Source: Phytohabitans houttuyneae
GTDB lineage: Bacteria > Actinomycetota > Actinomycetes > Mycobacteriales > Micromonosporaceae
NCBI RefSeq assembly: GCF_011764425.1
Contig: NZ_BLPF01000001.1
Location: 2,657,001-2,721,000, forward strand
Length of the DNA: 64,000 nucleotides
Direction of reading: 5' to 3'
The notes under the pieces are model-generated. The model made no database searches. It saw nothing but the letters and a program-made list of their open reading frames with translations, and had not been told where the DNA came from. The position numbers and the translations under genes are program-made. Positions 53,932 to 62,179 of the stretch are shown one piece after another. Within the stretch, counting starts at the first letter, position 1; each line of letters opens with the position of its first letter.

Positions 53932-55820
53932 TGGCCCGCTACCGGCGCCGGTGGGGCTACTACCGGCACGACCCCTACTTCTGGCCGTACGGCTACGAAC
54001 GCACCATCACCGGGATGGTGGTCGGCGCGGTGATCGGCGCGATCGGCACGATCATCGGCAGCCTTGCCGGGGCGGCCTGGCGCTACCGCTCCGAACTCGC
54101 CCCCCTCGCGGTCGCCGGCGTGGTGGCGTGGTGTGCACAGTGGACACACAGCAACACCCCGAAAGTGTGGCCGTTCATCGCGGCCGGCACCATCGCGGCG
54201 GTAGCCGTGCTAGCCGCTTTCCCCGCGCGGTGGCGGCGCCTGCCGTGGCCGTGGCTTTCCCGGGGCATCGAACGCGCCTACATCGCGCTGTGCGTCGCGA
54301 TCGGGGGCGGGTGGGTGGCGGCAGCCACCCACGCCGGAATCGACGCTGCGCCGCTGCCCTGGCTGGCCCTAGCGGGCACCGTGTTGTGCGCGGTGCCGTG
54401 GTGGACCCACCGCCGACGTCGGGCCAAGGTGCGGGTCGAACGGGTCCTGGAAACCTGGCCGGACGTGGCCGATGCGGCCGGGCTGGCCGGCACCCGTGCG
54501 GTGTCCGCCGTGGTGGACGCCTGGGGGTGGACCGCCCGGATCGCGTTGCCGCGCGGGCGGACCGCTGGTGAGGTCGTCGCGGCGGTCCCGGCCGTCGAGT
54601 CGGGGTTGGGTGCGGCGCCGGGCACAGTCCGGGCCGAACCGGACCCGCGCCGCGCGGACCGGGCGTATCTGCGGGTCTTGGACAGTGACCCGCACGCGGT
54701 CCCGATCCCCTATCCGCGACCGGCGGCCGGAACAGCCTCCATCCACAAGCCGATCCCACTCGGCCTGTTCGATGACGGCACCACCGTCGCGGTTCGCTTC
54801 CTGCGCCGAAACGCCCTCATCGGCGGAGTCACCGACAGCGGCAAATCGGGGCTGCTCAACGTGATCCTCGGCTACCTGGCCCAATGCCCGGACGTGGCTA
54901 TCTGGGGGATCGACCTCAAAGGCGGCATGGAGCTAGCGCCGTGGGCGCCGGTCATGCCCCGGTTCGCCGCGACCCCGGAAAAAGCAGTGGCGTTCCTGGC
55001 CGCCGCTGTAGATGAGATCAAGCTCCGGGAAGCGGAGCAGGTCGCACGCGGCGAACGGGTGTGGGAGCCCACCGCGGACCGGCCCGCCCTCGTCATCATC
55101 ATCGATGAGTACGTGGAACTGCCCGAGGCGGCACACCAGCATGCCGACACGATCGCCCGACTCGGCCGCGCGGTCGCGGTCAACCTCATCGTCGCGACCC
55201 AACGCCCGACGCAGAAAGCGATGACGAACAACGCTGTCCGGTCGCAGATGGACATCCGGATCTGCCTGCGCGTGCGGGAACGACGGGATGTCACCCTCAT
55301 CCTCGGTGACGGGATGCTCAGCGCCGGATGGCACGCCCACAAACTCGACCTACCCGGCAAGTTCTACGTCTCCGCCCGCGAACCGCAATTCCGAACACCC
55401 CGCCCAGCGCGCGGCTACTACATCACCGTCACCGACATCGTCCGGGTAGTGGACGAACACGGCACCTACACCCCGCACCCCGGGCCCAGCCACACCGATG
55501 AACCAGACGACGAAATAGACACCGACACACCCGACACAAACACTGACGAACCGGTGCCGGAATCCGACGGGCACCCGCCAAACGGGAACCGCGTCGCGGT
55601 TATCGAACGGCCACCCACACCGGAACGTCTCCTACTCGACGCGCTACGAAACGCGCCAGAGCAAGGAATCACCGTGCCGGAACTCGCCCAAACAACCGGC
55701 AAGCCGCGCCGCTGGGTTTACCGGCGACTCCAACAGTTCACCAGCACCGGACACGCGGAACAGGTCTCCTGGGGACACTGGCGCACCCCACCACCACCCA
55801 CCGAAACTGACCCTGGGTAA
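53928..55820 (+). CDS. FtsK/SpoIIIE-type DNA translocase (TraB-like)
   Basis: A 630-residue protein. Three to four membrane helices lie in residues 30-165. The motor domain has Walker A GGVTDSGKSGLLNVILGYL (about 310) and Walker B ALVIIIDEYVELPEAAHQ (about 388). After an acidic linker (about 520-555) the last 60 residues form a winged helix (TVPELAQTTGKPRRWVYRRL) like the DNA-recognition domain of TraB, which moves double-stranded DNA between mycelial cells. The protein is the best evidence that the island is transferable. A run of octamers directly past the stop is a candidate recognition site. GTG at 53928 or ATG at 53931 both fit as start. Confidence 0.87.
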   Translation: MMARYRRRWGYYRHDPYFWPYGYERTITGMVVGAVIGAIGTIIGSLAGAAWRYRSELAPLAVAGVVAWCAQWTHSNTPKVWPFIAAGTIAAVAVLAAFPARWRRLPWPWLSRGIERAYIALCVAIGGGWVAAATHAGIDAAPLPWLALAGTVLCAVPWWTHRRRRAKVRVERVLETWPDVADAAGLAGTRAVSAVVDAWGWTARIALPRGRTAGEVVAAVPAVESGLGAAPGTVRAEPDPRRADRAYLRVLDSDPHAVPIPYPRPAAGTASIHKPIPLGLFDDGTTVAVRFLRRNALIGGVTDSGKSGLLNVILGYLAQCPDVAIWGIDLKGGMELAPWAPVMPRFAATPEKAVAFLAAAVDEIKLREAEQVARGERVWEPTADRPALVIIIDEYVELPEAAHQHADTIARLGRAVAVNLIVATQRPTQKAMTNNAVRSQMDIRICLRVRERRDVTLILGDGMLSAGWHAHKLDLPGKFYVSAREPQFRTPRPARGYYITVTDIVRVVDEHGTYTPHPGPSHTDEPDDEIDTDTPDTNTDEPVPESDGHPPNGNRVAVIERPPTPERLLLDALRNAPEQGITVPELAQTTGKPRRWVYRRLQQFTSTGHAEQVSWGHWRTPPPPTETDPG

Positions 55821-55844
55821 CTGTGCCGCTGTGCCGCTGTGCCA
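55821..55844 (+). repeat. Three tandem octamers directly after traB (candidate clt)
   Basis: CTGTGCCG, CTGTGCCG and CTGTGCCA stand head to tail, starting on the first base after the TAA of the TraB-like gene. TraB proteins are known to bind 8-bp repeats (TRS) in the clt locus; the match of unit length and location makes this a candidate. Confidence 0.5.
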
Positions 55845-55934
55845 CCCGCCTCACGCGCCTGCACCCGTTATAGGCAGTGACACAACGGCCCGGACGACAC
55901 AGCGACACAATCACACGCAGTAACACCCGCGGGC

Positions 55935-55975
55935 GGGTCAGGAGAGGGCAGCAATGGCAGGCCCTCCCCTGACCC
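55935..55975. terminator. Long hairpin between traB-like and integrase genes
   Basis: GGGTCAGGAGAGGGC (55935-55949) pairs with GCCCTCCCCTGACCC (55961-55975), 15 positions with a single mismatch and an 11-base loop. No T tract. Either a terminator of the transfer operon or a structural site. Confidence 0.5.
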
Positions 55976-56035
55976 TCCCCACCAAAACCGCACCGGGAAG
56001 GACCCTGAAACGACGATTCCAGGAGGTGAGCGAGT

Positions 56036-56343
56036 ATTCAGACTGCGCACAATCACCCGACCGACAACACCGAAACAGCCCCGATAGGGCAGGACACTGA
56101 TGCCATTCATAGGTATGATGGCGACGCGTCACCCGCCGTAGCAGCACCCGAAAAGCCGACCGGGGACGCGCCAACGAATCCCCGCCGTCAACGACGAACG
56201 CTAGCCGTGAGCGTGCAAATCGAGTACGTGACCGGCGAAGATTTCGCTTACCGGCAATGGCAGATCATCAAGGAGGTTTTGGAATGGGTCACCGCCCATC
56301 ACCCACCCGCCCCCGCCCCCAGCCCCAACGGGAGCGGCCGTGA
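56036..56343 (+). CDS. Small protein coupled to the serine recombinase (start and one base uncertain)
   Basis: About 103 residues if read from ATT at 56036, which has GGAGG at 56022-56026 (nine bases before); a GTG at 56207 (MSVQIEYVTGEDFAYRQWQI) is the nearest conventional start. The N-terminal part is hydrophilic, and the part after it has an amphipathic helix (QIIKEVLEWVTAHH). As sequenced, the frame runs on past the recombinase start; one extra C in the runs at 56310-56320 would end it at TGA 56341, exactly overlapping the recombinase GTG. The position suggests a partner of the recombinase; no family is recognised. Confidence 0.5.
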
Positions 56344-58274
56344 GCGCCGTCCTGCCCGGCCCGGGTGGACCCGGTCCGGCGTCGCCGTGGTCGGCGATCA
56401 CCCGCGCGTCCCTCGCCGACCGGGTACCCCTGGCTGGGCTGCTGCGGGTGTCCACCGAAGATCTACAGAACCCCCGCGCGTCGGTGCTGCGGCAGGTCGG
56501 CAACTGCACCCGTGCACTCCCGGCAGGCTGGTATATCGTCGGCTGGTTCATCGACGTCGAGTCCGGCCGCATGGAGCTAGAGGAACGCGGCGGTGGCACC
56601 GGGCACCTCGGCCTGGACCTGCCCGTGGAACGCGACGGTGGCCTACCCGACCTTCTGGCGGAAGCGAAAAGCCCTGCCGCCCGGTTCGCGGCCGTTATCT
56701 GTGAGAACACCGAACGGCTGGCCCGCTACACCTACTTCAACACCAAAGTCGAGTACGAACTCGCCAAACACGGAATCGAACTGTTCGCCTCCGACGAACC
56801 GATCGACCCAGACGGCAAACGCGCGGCGAAAGTCTTGGTCCGGCGGATCAAACAAGCCGTTGGCGAGTGGACCGCCATCAACACCTTCGAACTCGCGTGG
56901 GACGGGTTGAAGACGCACACCGAATCCGGGTACAACATCGGACGCGCCCCCTACGGATACCGCAGCAAGACGGTGCAGGAGGGCGGAAAGAACAAGTCCG
57001 TACTCATCAAGGACCCCAAACGGGGACCAGTCGTCACCCAAATGTTCCGGTGGCGGATCGAAGAACGCTTGAACTACCGGCAGATTGCCTCTCGGCTCAA
57101 CGAAGATCTCATCCGCTACCCGGCGCCCACCCCCGCCCGGAAGGAAACCGCGCTGGGTGAATGGACATGGGCGGTGGTCCGCAACATTCTCAAGAATCCG
57201 AAGTACACCGGATACATGGTCTGGAACCGCACCACCACCCGCACTGGAGCAACCGTCCACCGCAAACGACGCCACCGGAACAACCGCATCGATCAATGGG
57301 TATGGTCACCGCAGCCCACCCACGAACCCCTCGTGTCACTGGCCGACTACCACACCGCCGCACAAATCAGCGACGAACAACGCGGCCACCGCGCCGACCA
57401 CGAACCCAACTCCCACCCCGACACCATCCACACCTACGCACTACGCGGCTACGTCCGACACGACTGCGGCCACCGCATGGTCGGCACCACCCGCGCCGAC
57501 CGCACCTACTACGGATGTCGCGGACCCAAAGACGGGCGCGGCAAACCCAAACTGCCCGACCACCCGCCATCCATCTACATCCGCGAAGACATCCTCCTAC
57601 CCGCCGTACAGGCCGTCATCGCTGAACGGGTCTTCGGCCCACAGCGGCGCACCTACCTAGCCGCTCAACACGACAACGCACCACAACAAGCGGCGCAGGC
57701 ACACACCGAGGCGATCACCGCCACCCGCGCCGCACTGGACGACATCACCGCCCGACAAGACAGCATCGCCACCGAGCTAGAAGAAACCCCCGCCACCGAC
57801 CGGGCATGGCGCACCAAACTCCGCGAGCGCTTCAACGCCCTGGAAACGCAGCGCATCGACACCGCCGCCAAGCTCACACAACTCCACGCCGCCCAACCGC
57901 AACACCCGACCCAAGATCCCGCCCTGCTCGACGCCATGCCGCACCTCGACCAGCACCACCTAGCCGGCATGCCCACCGAGCTACAACGCAGGCTCTACGA
58001 CGCCCTGAACCTCACCATCACTGTCCCCAACCCCGGCCAAGCCCACATCACCATCACCCTCGCCGCACACAGCCCCAACCAGGCACACGCACTCACCACA
58101 GCGAATCGTGAGCATCCACAGACAACCACCGGAGCAACGGTCCGGACCACAACGGACATCGCGGTAGCTCAAAAACGAAAAAGGCTTCGGACCGCGACCA
58201 ACGGACGCGGCCCGAAGCTGGCAAACTGCCTCAGCCCACGGTTGAGCCGAAGACCTCGTCGCGGACGGCGTTGA
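56340..58274 (+). CDS. Large serine recombinase (site-specific integrase)
   Basis: Up to 644 residues. The resolvase domain contains the nucleophile Ser in LAGLLRVSTEDLQNPRASVL (about residue 40), and ENTERLARYTYFNTK is the distal part of the catalytic domain. The recombinase domain follows (SGYNIGRAPYGYRSKTVQEG), then a zinc ribbon (VRHDCGHRMVGTTRADRTYY) and a coiled-coil C-terminal domain (about 450-560). It would integrate and, with a directionality factor, excise the element. The last 50 residues (TTTDIAVAQKRKRLRTATNG) are encoded by a dispersed repeat and the next chromosomal terminator, so the true protein of the free form probably ended differently. It overlaps the 3' end of the ROK gene. 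Confidence 0.88.
   Translation: MSAVLPGPGGPGPASPWSAITRASLADRVPLAGLLRVSTEDLQNPRASVLRQVGNCTRALPAGWYIVGWFIDVESGRMELEERGGGTGHLGLDLPVERDGGLPDLLAEAKSPAARFAAVICENTERLARYTYFNTKVEYELAKHGIELFASDEPIDPDGKRAAKVLVRRIKQAVGEWTAINTFELAWDGLKTHTESGYNIGRAPYGYRSKTVQEGGKNKSVLIKDPKRGPVVTQMFRWRIEERLNYRQIASRLNEDLIRYPAPTPARKETALGEWTWAVVRNILKNPKYTGYMVWNRTTTRTGATVHRKRRHRNNRIDQWVWSPQPTHEPLVSLADYHTAAQISDEQRGHRADHEPNSHPDTIHTYALRGYVRHDCGHRMVGTTRADRTYYGCRGPKDGRGKPKLPDHPPSIYIREDILLPAVQAVIAERVFGPQRRTYLAAQHDNAPQQAAQAHTEAITATRAALDDITARQDSIATELEETPATDRAWRTKLRERFNALETQRIDTAAKLTQLHAAQPQHPTQDPALLDAMPHLDQHHLAGMPTELQRRLYDALNLTITVPNPGQAHITITLAAHSPNQAHALTTANREHPQTTTGATVRTTTDIAVAQKRKRLRTATNGRGPKLANCLSPRLSRRPRRGRR
58131..58171 (+). repeat. 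Dispersed GGTCCGGACC-type repeat, copy 9 (candidate right boundary)
   Basis: Module B with five bases of module A: GGAGCAACGGTCCGGACCAC, then AACGGACATCGCGGTAGCTC. Core at 58134-58150, identical to 42342-42358. It lies within the last codons of the recombinase reading frame. Confidence 0.75.
58184..58218 (-). terminator. Rho-independent terminator of the ROK gene
   Basis: GCTTCGGACCGCG (58184-58196) pairs with CGCGGCCCGAAGC (58206-58218), 13 positions and one mismatch, with a nine-base loop. Read on the minus strand it is followed by CCTTTTTCGTTTTTG, a strong U tract. It is 13 bases past the ROK stop. Confidence 0.85.
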
Positions 58275-59406
58275 GGGCGGTGCGGAGGGCGCCGATCAGG
58301 ACCGGGTCGCCGCTCACCTCCGTGGCCACGACGCGCGGTGAGACCAGCGTGATCGCCGCGACCTCGTGCTGGACGCGCTCGGCCAGTGCGGTGCCGCCGG
58401 CCTGGCCCACCTCGCCGGCCAGCACGACCAGGGGTGGGTCGAGCACGACGCAGCTGCTCGCCACGCCCAGCGCGAGGCGGCGGGCGAGCTCGTCGAGGAG
58501 TGGGCCACCGCGGGTGCCGGCGGCGATCGCGGCCTTGACGGCCTCGGCGGCGCTGGAGCCGCGGAAGCCGTGCTCGCGTGCCACCGCGCGCACCGCGTCG
58601 GCGCCTGCCACCTGCTGGAACGCGCCCTTCGAGCGCCGGTACGTGTCCCGTGGGATGGGGGCGCCCGGCACCGGGAGGTAGCCGATCTCGCCGGCCGCGC
58701 CGGTGCTGCCCTCGTGCAGCCGGCCGCCGAGCATGACCGCGAGGCCCATGCCGCCGCCGGCCCAGATGAGCACGAAGTCGTCGACGCCCTTGGCCGCACC
58801 CTCGTGGGCCTCGGCCACGGCGGCGAGGTTGACGTCGTTGCCGAAGACGACCGTCGTGCTCAGGTCTTCGCGGAGGGCGGCAAGCAGGCCGCGGTGCCAG
58901 CGTGGCAGGTTCCACGCGAACGTGATGTCGCCCGTGCTCGGGTCGACCAGGCCGGGCGTGCCGAGCACCACCCGCCGCACCGCGCCGAGGTCGGCGTTGG
59001 CGCTGTCGGCGGCCTGCACCACCGCGCTGTGCACGACCTTTACCGGCTCGTCGGTGTCCTTGGTGGACAGTTCGGCGCGGCCGATCACGTTGCCGGTGAT
59101 GTCCGCGCAGGAGGCGACCACGCGGTCGGCCTCGACCACCGCGCCGATGACGTAGGCGCTGCCGGGCGTGACGGCGTACAGCTGGGCGTTGGGGCCGCGG
59201 CCGCCCGCCTGCTCACCCACACGGGTGACGAGGCCGCGCTCCTCCAGCCGTTCCACCAGCTGGGACGCGGTCACCTTGCTGAGCCCGGTCAGCTCGCCAA
59301 GCTGGGCGCGAGTGAGGGGCCCGCGCGAGAGCAGGAGCTCCAGGGCGGCGCGATCGTTCAGCGCGCGCAGGAGCCGCGGCGTACCGGGTAGGCGTGGAGA
59401 CCCCAT
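58231..59406 (-). CDS. ROK family transcriptional regulator
   Basis: A 391-residue repressor of the NagC/XylR type. Winged helix: LLSRGPLTRAQLGELTGLSK and TASQLVERLEERGLVTRVGE. The ROK domain has IWAGGGMGLAVMLGGRLHEG and STGAAGEIGYLPVPG, but the usual zinc-binding Cys cluster is absent, as expected for a non-catalytic sugar sensor. Divergent from the GH3 gene at 59530, with a palindrome between the two; it probably controls that gene in response to an amino sugar. Confidence 0.9.
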   Translation of the reverse strand: MGSPRLPGTPRLLRALNDRAALELLLSRGPLTRAQLGELTGLSKVTASQLVERLEERGLVTRVGEQAGGRGPNAQLYAVTPGSAYVIGAVVEADRVVASCADITGNVIGRAELSTKDTDEPVKVVHSAVVQAADSANADLGAVRRVVLGTPGLVDPSTGDITFAWNLPRWHRGLLAALREDLSTTVVFGNDVNLAAVAEAHEGAAKGVDDFVLIWAGGGMGLAVMLGGRLHEGSTGAAGEIGYLPVPGAPIPRDTYRRSKGAFQQVAGADAVRAVAREHGFRGSSAAEAVKAAIAAGTRGGPLLDELARRLALGVASSCVVLDPPLVVLAGEVGQAGGTALAERVQHEVAAITLVSPRVVATEVSGDPVLIGALRTALNAVRDEVFGSTVG

Positions 59407-59432
59407 CTACCGTCCTCTAGTATTTAGGAGAC

Positions 59433-59443
59433 TTAACAGTTAA
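59433..59443. promoter_or_regulatory. Candidate ROK operator
   Basis: The palindrome TTAACAGTTAA sits in an A/T-rich patch (59418-59459) of the gap between the divergent ROK and GH3 genes, with related CTTAAC and TTTAGG halves next to it. ROK repressors favour such sites; the link is inferred. Confidence 0.5.
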
Positions 59444-59529
59444 ACCTTACTCACTTAACCGGGTAGGCGTAGCGTAATCGTCTAGGGCCGCTCCAGCGGT
59501 CAGCCGGCTGGACAGAAGGGGTTCCCATC

Positions 59530-60987
59530 ATGTCGCTCGATCCTGGGCTGCGCCGGCTTGCCCTGCGTACGCTGCTCGCCGCCTTCCCCGGCACCAGCGC
59601 GCCGCAGTGGGCGGTGGACCTGGTCGGTGACGGGCTGGCCGGTTACACGCTGTTTGGATACAACATCGCAGAGCCTACGCAGGTCGCCGCCATCACCGCC
59701 GCCCTGCGCGAGGCCCGCGGCGACGTGCTGATCGCCATCGATGAGGAGGGTGGCGACGTCACCCGCCTGGCCCACGCGACCGGGAGTCCATATCCCGGAA
59801 ACGCCGCTCTCGGCGCGGTGGGTGACACCTCGCTGACGCAGCGGGTGTACGAGGCGATCGGCGGCGAGCTCGCCGCGCTCGGCATCAACCTCAACCTCGC
59901 GCCCACCGTGGACGTCAACACCGCCGCCGAAAACCCGATCATCGGTACCCGCTCGTTCGGCGCCGACCCCCAGCAGGTGGCGGCACACGCCGCCGCGGCC
60001 GTGGCCGGCCTGCAGGACGCCGGGGTGGCCGCGTGCGCCAAGCACTTCCCCGGGCACGGCGCGACGGTCGCCGACTCGCACCTCGAACTGCCCACTGTGG
60101 ATGCCCCGCTGGACGTGCTGCGCGGCCGCGACCTGCCGCCGTTCGCCGCGGTGGTCGAGGCCGGCACCCGATCGATCATGACGGCGCACATCCGGGTACC
60201 GGAGCTGACCGGCGACGGCCCGGCCACGTTCAGCCGCGCGGCGCTCGTCGACCTGCTCCGCGGTGAGCTGGGCTTCACCGGCGCGGTCATCACCGACGCG
60301 CTGGAGATGAAGGGCGCCGCGCTGGCGGCGGGTGGCACGGCGCGCGCCGCCGTTCCCGCGCTCGCCGCCGGCGCCGACCTGCTCTGCATCGGCGCGCAGG
60401 TGGACGCGGCTCTTGTCGAGGACGTCGCAGCCGAGATCGTGGGCGCCATCTCCGACGGGCGCCTCCCTCTCGCGCGGGTCGAGGAGGCCGCCGCCCGCGT
60501 CGACGCGCTCGCCGCGTGGGCGTCGCGGTCCGCACCGGCCCAGGTCACGACGACCGATCTCGGGTACGCGGCCGCGCGGCGCGCCGTCCAGGTGGAAGGA
60601 AGCCTGGACGGGATGGCCGGGCTCGGCGCGCCGCTGGTCGTGCAGCTCGTCGCTTCCTCGACGATCGCCGAAGGGCCGGTGCCGTGGGGGCTCGGCCCGC
60701 ACATCAACGGCACCGAGCAGGTGCGCGTGGCGGCCGCCGACGCGGTCGCGGCCGATCTGCTCACGCGCGCCGGTGCCCGGCCGATCGTGGTCGTCGGGCG
60801 GCACGCGCACCGGGTGCCGGAGGCGCGCGCGCTGATCGAGGCGCTGGCCGCCTCACACCCGGTCACCGTGGTCGAGATGGGCTGGCCGTCGCAGTGGCGG
60901 CCGGTGGGCGCGCGGGCGTTCGTCACCACGTACGGCGCGAGCCACGCCAACGGTCGGGCCGCCGCCGAAGCCCTTGGCCTGGCATAA
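59530..60987 (+). CDS. Glycoside hydrolase family 3 (beta-N-acetylhexosaminidase-like)
   Basis: A 485-residue enzyme without signal peptide. The GH3 hallmark CAKHFPGHGATVADSHLELP (about 175) has the Lys-His pair and the Asp-His dyad of NagZ-like enzymes; the nucleophile Asp is in FTGAVITDALEMKGAALAAG (about 255). An extra C-terminal domain of about 150 residues follows. Likely role: removing N-acetylglucosamine from wall or chitin fragments. AAGGGG lies upstream of the ATG at 59530. Under the ROK regulator opposite it. Confidence 0.9.
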   Translation: MSLDPGLRRLALRTLLAAFPGTSAPQWAVDLVGDGLAGYTLFGYNIAEPTQVAAITAALREARGDVLIAIDEEGGDVTRLAHATGSPYPGNAALGAVGDTSLTQRVYEAIGGELAALGINLNLAPTVDVNTAAENPIIGTRSFGADPQQVAAHAAAAVAGLQDAGVAACAKHFPGHGATVADSHLELPTVDAPLDVLRGRDLPPFAAVVEAGTRSIMTAHIRVPELTGDGPATFSRAALVDLLRGELGFTGAVITDALEMKGAALAAGGTARAAVPALAAGADLLCIGAQVDAALVEDVAAEIVGAISDGRLPLARVEEAAARVDALAAWASRSAPAQVTTTDLGYAAARRAVQVEGSLDGMAGLGAPLVVQLVASSTIAEGPVPWGLGPHINGTEQVRVAAADAVAADLLTRAGARPIVVVGRHAHRVPEARALIEALAASHPVTVVEMGWPSQWRPVGARAFVTTYGASHANGRAAAEALGLA

Positions 60988-61130
60988 CTCTGCGTAGTCG
61001 AGCGCTCCTCGGCCGAACGGACTATTTCCGCCCTTCTCCTCTTGAAAGGCCATTTACTCGCACGTAGCGTTTCCGGCACGTGAGCGAGCGAGAACGCTGG
61101 CACACAAGAGACCATGACCTGGGGAAACAA

Positions 61131-61174
61131 ACGAACCGCGGGCCCGGTGTCCCCCGACCGGGCCCGCGGTTCGT
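61131..61174. terminator. Strong 18-bp hairpin terminator
   Basis: A perfect 18-bp stem ACGAACCGCGGGCCCGGT (61131-61148) with 61157-61174 and an eight-base loop. Right flank CTCTTCC, left flank AAACAA, so it can act in both directions. It separates the GH3 gene from the next gene. Confidence 0.85.
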
Positions 61175-61259
61175 CTCTTCCAGCCGACCGCTGGCTCAGA
61201 TCCTGGAACGCACGATCTCTAGATCCACTTGGGGCTTCACCGTCGAGTAGGGTGCGCGC

Positions 61260-62099
61260 ATGCGGCTGGCGAATCAGGGCGGGCGCCTCGTCATCGTGAC
61301 GGGCGACGAGGTTGTCGACGTGGCTACGGCGAGCGAGGGCCGGTTCGGGCCCGACCCGCAGTCGGCGTACGAGGTGTGGGAAGACTTCACGGCGTGGGCG
61401 GCGCAGGGCCCCGCGCCGACCGGCAAGCTCGACGAGGCGGCGATCGGCGCGATCTCGCCGCGGCCTCGGCAGGTCTTCGCGGTCGGCCTCAACTACGCGG
61501 ACCACGCGGCCGAGTCGGGCCACCCGTTGCCCGAGTACCCGATGATCTTCACGAAGTTCGTCACCGCCATCGCCGGGCCGTACGGCGACATCGTGCTGCC
61601 CAGCGCCAATGTGGACTGGGAGGTCGAGCTCGTCGCGGTGATCGGCCGGGCCGCCACCGGCGTGCGCGCCGATGACGCGTGGGCCCACGTCGCCGGCCTC
61701 GCCGTCGGGCAGGACATCTCCGAGCGAGAGGTGCAGCGGCGCGGGCAGCCGCCGCAGTTCAGCCTCGCCAAGTCGTACCCCGGCTTTGGCCCGGTGGGGC
61801 CCTACCTGGTCACGCTCGACGAGGCCGGCGACCCGGCCGACCTGGCGCTGACCTGCACCGTCAACGGCGAGGTCATGCAGGACGGCAACACGAGCTCGAT
61901 GGTCTTCTCGATCCCCGAGCTGATCGAGTACCTGTCCGGCGTGTGCACGCTGCTCCCCGGCGACCTCATCTTCACCGGCACGCCGCCGGGCGTGGGCATG
62001 GGCCGCAAGCCGCCGCGCTACCTGGCGGTCGGCGACGTTCTGGAGACCACGATCCAGGGTCTGGGCACCATGCGGCACCGGTTGATCTCGCCGGCTTGA
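61260..62099 (+). CDS. Fumarylacetoacetate hydrolase family protein
   Basis: A 279-residue enzyme of the FAH superfamily. VGLNYADHAAESGHPLPEYP, IFTKFVTAI, the metal ligands in VDWEVELVAVIGRA, and FTGTPPGVGMGRKPPRYLAV are all typical. Family members hydrolyse or decarboxylate 2-oxo-dienoic or acylpyruvate-like acids in aromatic catabolism; the precise substrate is unknown. ATG at 61260 with a weak GTAGGGTG upstream. Confidence 0.9.
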   Translation: MRLANQGGRLVIVTGDEVVDVATASEGRFGPDPQSAYEVWEDFTAWAAQGPAPTGKLDEAAIGAISPRPRQVFAVGLNYADHAAESGHPLPEYPMIFTKFVTAIAGPYGDIVLPSANVDWEVELVAVIGRAATGVRADDAWAHVAGLAVGQDISEREVQRRGQPPQFSLAKSYPGFGPVGPYLVTLDEAGDPADLALTCTVNGEVMQDGNTSSMVFSIPELIEYLSGVCTLLPGDLIFTGTPPGVGMGRKPPRYLAVGDVLETTIQGLGTMRHRLISPA

Positions 62100-62179
62100 C
62101 CTGCCCGGTGGGGTGACCGCGCGACGCCTTGGCGACACAGCGGTTGACAGCGCTCCGTGAGCATGGGATTCCGGAGTGC

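Larger units (their letters stand above)
42342..58150. mobile_element. Putative integrative element (TraB plus serine recombinase)
   Basis: A 15.8-kb interval between two direct copies of GCAACGGTCCGGACCAC. Gene order from the right: serine recombinase, small coupled gene, FtsK/TraB-type translocase, small genes, DUF2637 membrane protein, divergent GntR/UTRA regulator with operators, STAS protein, small hypothetical genes, sigma4/Lsr2-like protein. This is the plan of an actinomycete integrative and conjugative element, but no replication initiator was recognised and the integrase is a serine, not a tyrosine, enzyme. The left third (OLD nuclease and HTH/TPR regulator) is lower in GC and may be a separate cargo insertion. 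Boundaries are inferred, not proven. Confidence 0.6.

Noticed and set aside
55821-55910. CRISPR-like array after the translocase gene
   Set aside because: Repeats are 8 bases and contiguous, without spacers of regular length; no cas genes are present.
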